A DNA stretch of 18,623 nt from Alloprevotella sp. (GTDB lineage: Bacteria > Bacteroidota > Bacteroidia > Bacteroidales > Bacteroidaceae), in assembly GCA_017477205.1 (NCBI GenBank), contig JAFUXE010000057.1, positions 1-18,623 of the forward strand. Direction: 5' to 3'. Shown here piece by piece: positions 16,168 through 18,623 of the stretch. A program made the translations under genes and the position numbers. Each line of letters starts with the position of its first letter. Within the stretch, counting starts at the first letter, position 1. The notes under the pieces were generated by a model. It searched no databases and was not told where the DNA came from. It saw nothing but the letters and a program-made list of their open reading frames with translations.

Positions 16168-17040
16168 TTATTTCATCATCATCTGTGCCTCCGACATGCG
16201 CAGGAAGCGCGTCACGGAGACGTAGGCGCAGAGTAGCGTCAGCGAGAGACCGCACACCACGACGGTGCCCAGCGTCAGCGTCACCACCTGCGGCGTCACC
16301 AGCGTGCTGATGTATGCGTGCAAGCCCCAGAGCCAGTAGATGCCTGCCATCAGCAGGGCGCAGGCGATGCCGGCTGCCACGATGCCCATCAGCAGGGCGC
16401 GCCACATGTAGGGGCGGCGGATGAAGCTCCATTTGGCTCCCACGAGTTTCATGGAGTGGATGGTCTGGCGCCGGGCATAGACGCTCATGCGCATGGTGTT
16501 GTTGATGAGGGAGATGGAGATGAGTGTCAGCAGGATGGCAAGCCCCAGCAGGACGAGGCTTATCAGCGGCAGGGCCTCGTTCACGGTGTCCATCATGTCG
16601 CGCGGGTAGATGACGTCCAGCACGTAGGCGCGCTCCCGCAGGAGCGGCTCGAAGCGGGTAATGCTGTCAGGATGCGTGTAGTCGGCGTTCAGGTAAACCT
16701 CAAATTCAGCGGGCACGGGGCTGTAGCCCTCAAACTCCACCACGCTGTCCGCCAGAGCCTCTTCCATCAGGCGCGTGCCCTCCTCTTTTGAGAGGTAGTT
16801 GACGCTGCGGGCGTAGGGCTGCGCGCTCAGGTAGTGCTGGAGGCTTGTGCGCTCCGCATCGGAGATGCTGTCGTGCAGGAGAACCTCCACGATGAAGTTC
16901 TCACGCACGGCATTGGAGAAGTTCCTCGCCACCAAGGTGAAAAACACCACCACGCCCAGCAGCAGCAACACCATCGTTGTGCTGATGCAGGAAGTCACCG
17001 TGTTGAAGCGGCCTCCCACGCGAGTCTTATGCTTGCTCAT
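16168..17040 (-). CDS. ftsX: Cell division protein FtsX (ABC transporter permease-like)
   Basis: This 290-residue inner-membrane protein pairs with the ATPase FtsE and regulates peptidoglycan hydrolases at the division site. One helix at about 20-37 is followed by an extracytoplasmic domain (about 40-155) containing VNYLSKEEG, then three helices near 158-179, 214-238 and 252-275. The loop RRQTIHSMKLVGAKWSFIRRP (190-210) is the conserved FtsX/MacB coupling segment facing FtsE. No ftsE is nearby, as is usual in Bacteroidetes, where ftsX is separated from it. It is the first gene of the seven-gene unit and follows a consensus promoter. Confidence 0.93.
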   Translation of the reverse strand: MSKHKTRVGGRFNTVTSCISTTMVLLLLGVVVFFTLVARNFSNAVRENFIVEVLLHDSISDAERTSLQHYLSAQPYARSVNYLSKEEGTRLMEEALADSVVEFEGYSPVPAEFEVYLNADYTHPDSITRFEPLLRERAYVLDVIYPRDMMDTVNEALPLISLVLLGLAILLTLISISLINNTMRMSVYARRQTIHSMKLVGAKWSFIRRPYMWRALLMGIVAAGIACALLMAGIYWLWGLHAYISTLVTPQVVTLTLGTVVVCGLSLTLLCAYVSVTRFLRMSEAQMMMK

Positions 17041-17077
17041 AGGGGAAGAGAGTTTCTACTTGTTTATATTTAGCGCG

Positions 17078-17109
17078 CAAAAATAGGCATATTCTCGGCA
17101 AAAGCCAAA
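17078..17109 (-). promoter_or_regulatory. Consensus Bacteroidetes promoter for the ftsX operon
   Basis: On the minus strand, TTTG (17106-17109) is followed after exactly 20 bases by TATTTTTG (17078-17085), matching TTTG-N19-21-TAnnTTTG. The ATG of ftsX is 37 bases downstream of the -7 box, leaving an A-rich ~30-nt leader. Confidence 0.75.
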
Positions 17110-17192
17110 ATTTTCAGCGATTTTACGATTGGGCGGCACGGGCTGAGGCTTCCGGGACGGAAACTTCTGGAATCTTCAGGAAGGAAAAAAGA

Positions 17193-17230
17193 ACGGTGGC
17201 GAGCACGTCTTTCGACGCGCCCGCCACCGT
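17193..17230 (-). terminator. Terminator of the methyltransferase-like gene
   Basis: ACGGTGGCG (17193-17201) pairs with CGCCACCGT (17222-17230), and an inner GTC-TTTC-GAC hairpin extends the stem. On the minus strand the stem is followed by TCTTTTTTCC, giving a U-tail 40-80 bases after the stop of the 17270-17869 gene. It insulates that gene from ftsX. Confidence 0.8.
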
Positions 17231-17269
17231 ACAAATTCTGCATGAAAATGGAATGGGCCTATGCGTTAA

Positions 17270-17869
17270 TCACCCATAGAACACGACATGGTTTTCCTTC
17301 GCGAAGCGCCCTTCAAGGCTGAGGAGTCCCATTTCGTAGAGGTCGAAGCTGAGGCGTACGCGTTCGTCGCGGCACAGCTCTCGCCAGGCCCGCACATCGG
17401 CCGACGTGCGGTGGATGCCGAGGCAGACGATGAGCGCCCCCTCGTTTCCTGCAGCGAGACAGGTGCTCACGGCTTTCGCCCAGTCCTCCCCTCCGGCCAC
17501 AAGCATGTCCAGCCCCTGCAGTTCGTCCCTTTGGCGTAAGGCCGCGGCGTCCCTCACCGTTTCCCACGCGCAACGCTGGCATCCCGCCTCCAGGTAGCCG
17601 CGCGTCACATCGAGGCCTTCGCCCACGATGAGTCCCCGCCTTGGCTGCCGGAAGTTCGCCAGGCGCAGCATCAGGCGGTCGTCCTTTTCGCGCAGCGTCG
17701 CCCCCTCGCGCTTCTCACGAAGCCTCCTGTAGGCATAGAACGGGGCACGCTCATACACGACGCCCGTCACGAGGCCGAAGGCGTAGGGCGAATGTATGCC
17801 GTAGCCACGCCTGTGGGGCAGGCGCAGCAGCAGGTTCCAGTATTTGCGCAGGGCGTAGGGTAGGGGCAT
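17270..17869 (-). CDS. SAM-methyltransferase-like protein, apparently degenerate
   Basis: This 199-residue protein has the N-terminal RRGYGIHSPYAFGLVTGVVYE block (about 20-40) that I associate with a Bacteroidetes family annotated as class I SAM-dependent methyltransferases. The C-terminal RLSFDLYEMGLLSLEGRFAKE also fits that family. Between them, GLIVGEGLDVTRGYLE replaces the usual acidic glycine-rich SAM loop (E/DxGxGxG), and the following acidic residue of a second strand is not evident. It may therefore have lost methyl transfer and kept only the fold. The substrate is unknown. It has its own promoter box and terminator, so it looks monocistronic. It lies 104 bp beyond the stop of the RAYT-like gene. 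Confidence 0.6.
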   Translation of the reverse strand: MPLPYALRKYWNLLLRLPHRRGYGIHSPYAFGLVTGVVYERAPFYAYRRLREKREGATLREKDDRLMLRLANFRQPRRGLIVGEGLDVTRGYLEAGCQRCAWETVRDAAALRQRDELQGLDMLVAGGEDWAKAVSTCLAAGNEGALIVCLGIHRTSADVRAWRELCRDERVRLSFDLYEMGLLSLEGRFAKENHVVFYG

Positions 17870-17897
17870 GGCGGAGGTGCATTATGGTGTTCCTGCG

Positions 17898-17905
17898 CAA
17901 AGTTA
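17898..17905 (-). promoter_or_regulatory. Bacteroidetes -7 box (TAACTTTG)
   Basis: The minus strand reads TAACTTTG, matching TAnnTTTG, 28 bases before the ATG at 17869. The A7 tract just upstream may help DNA bending. A clear TTTG -33 is lacking; TTTC sits nearby. Confidence 0.5.
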
Positions 17906-17953
17906 CACTTTTTTTCGCAGAAACGCGCATCCGTGCCCCAAATACTACGCGTG

Positions 17954-17967
17954 TCCCTCCAGAGGGA
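17954..17967. repeat. Short palindromic hairpin behind the RAYT-like gene
   Basis: TCCCTC (17954-17959), CA, GAGGGA (17962-17967) form a 6-bp inverted repeat starting 6 bases after the RAYT-like stop codon. It lacks a U-tail, so it is not a standard terminator. It shares a CCCTC/GAGGG core with the REP-like element at 5411-5533, though such a short match may be chance. Confidence 0.4.
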
Positions 17968-17973
17968 GTCCCT

Positions 17974-18623
17974 TTACCTCATCTTCCATATCGTGTTCCG
18001 TCCGATGCCCGTCGCCCTCTCCAGCTGTCGCAGCGAGGCCCCCTTCTCGCGAAGCTCCAGCAGCACCGTTCGCTGCCTGCCGTACGGAAGGTTCATGAAC
18101 ACCGTCCAGCCGCCGTCGCCCACCAGGGCCTTCAGCCCCTCCTGCACCTGCCTGTCCGACATCCTGACGGTGGTCTTCCTGGGAGCCAGGCACCCGGCGT
18201 CCCCCTCCACGGGCCTCCGCAGCAACGCCTCCACTTCGTCCTCGTCCAGATTCCTGTACTCCTCCCTCACCTCGCAGAGCGCCGGCAGCTCGCGGCCCTT
18301 GTGGACGTATTCGTGCCAGCTGCTGTACGCAGGCCCGTCCAGGTCGGCCGCCTGCCCCTCGCGCAGGGGCGTCTGGTGGATGTAGCGTACGATGGTGTCA
18401 AACCGCGCCCCGCTCTCCACCGGCTCGCTCATGAAGCGTCCGCGGTAGATGGCGCCGTCACGGTCGTACTTCCCGTTGAAATATACGGCGTACGAGGAGG
18501 CGATGCGCCGCACCAGGTTGCTGACCGTCTCGCACCCCTCCTTCAGCAGCAGCTGGAAATGGTCCGGCATCAGGCAGTAGGCATACAGCGTGTAGTTGCG
18601 CTCCCGCCTGCCCGCTTCGCCGC
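17974..18623 (-). CDS. Y1/REP-associated tyrosine transposase-like protein (partial, N-terminus outside window)
   Basis: The last 216 residues are visible; the frame continues open to the window edge, so the true start is beyond 18623. The upstream in-frame segment reads NYTLYAYCLMPDHFQLLLKEG, the core strand of Y1_Tnp domains that normally ends in an HUH motif (MPNHxHLL). SSYAVYFNGKYDRDGAIYRGRF and IVRYIHQTPLREG match the later conserved blocks, where the catalytic tyrosine is expected. A C-terminal helix-turn-helix (LRQLERATGIGRNTIWKMR) would aid DNA binding. Such proteins recognise REP-type hairpins by single-strand cleavage and joining. Here the second His of HUH is Gln (CAT TTC CAG), so activity is uncertain. 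The GC content is like that of its neighbours, consistent with domestication or long residence. Confidence 0.8.
   Translation of the reverse strand, partial: GEAGRRERNYTLYAYCLMPDHFQLLLKEGCETVSNLVRRIASSYAVYFNGKYDRDGAIYRGRFMSEPVESGARFDTIVRYIHQTPLREGQAADLDGPAYSSWHEYVHKGRELPALCEVREEYRNLDEDEVEALLRRPVEGDAGCLAPRKTTVRMSDRQVQEGLKALVGDGGWTVFMNLPYGRQRTVLLELREKGASLRQLERATGIGRNTIWKMR

Overview
The window looks like chromosome from a GC-rich member of the Bacteroidales, most likely Prevotellaceae-like. The evidence is a diheme B-type frdCAB (sdhCAB) operon, the Bacteroidetes-specific gene order ftsX–DUF3098–uppP–truB–queA–folK, TAnnTTTG promoter boxes, A-rich leaders in place of Shine-Dalgarno sequences, and a secreted sialidase ending in a C-terminal sorting tail of the Prevotella/Porphyromonas kind. 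The genus is an inference; no rRNA or tRNA gene is visible.

Layout from left to right. Positions 1 to about 186 are AT-rich and hold the 5' part of a helix-turn-helix protein, probably the first ORF of an insertion sequence whose outer end lies near 186. Next comes a short secreted protein (318-569, +) built from two 20-residue repeats. It converges on prmA (576-1523, -), which is co-oriented with and 5 bp downstream of an unrecognised secreted protein (1529-2779, -). A divergent FAD-dependent dehydrogenase of the COG2509 type (2931-4562, +) follows and meets the frd operon at a hairpin terminator.

The fumarate reductase/succinate dehydrogenase operon occupies 4644-8232 (-), in the order frdC, frdA, frdB. 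A REP-like nested inverted repeat fills nearly all of the frdA-frdB gap. Divergent from frdC is a 1127-residue exported GH33 sialidase (8408-11791, +) with duplicated accessory modules and a sorting-type C-terminus.

From 17040 down to 11873 (-) runs a tight seven-gene unit: ftsX, DUF3098, uppP, truB, queA, folK and an LpxL-type acyltransferase. It has a good Bacteroidetes promoter before ftsX and a strong bidirectional terminator shared with the sialidase gene. The unit combines envelope work (division signalling, undecaprenyl phosphate recycling, lipid A acylation) with tRNA modification and folate synthesis. To the right are a degenerate methyltransferase-like protein (17270-17869, -) with its own promoter box and terminator, and, cut by the window edge, a Y1/REP-associated tyrosine transposase-like protein (17974 to edge, -) whose HUH motif reads His-Phe-Gln.

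Most of the window is ordinary core genome. The points most worth a second look are the REP-like element inside frdAB together with the RAYT-like gene and the small hairpin behind it, the HUH-to-HUQ change in that protein, the repeat-built small secreted protein, and the modular sialidase. No spacing between genes exceeds about 230 bp. I see no CRISPR array, RNA gene, defence locus or prophage.
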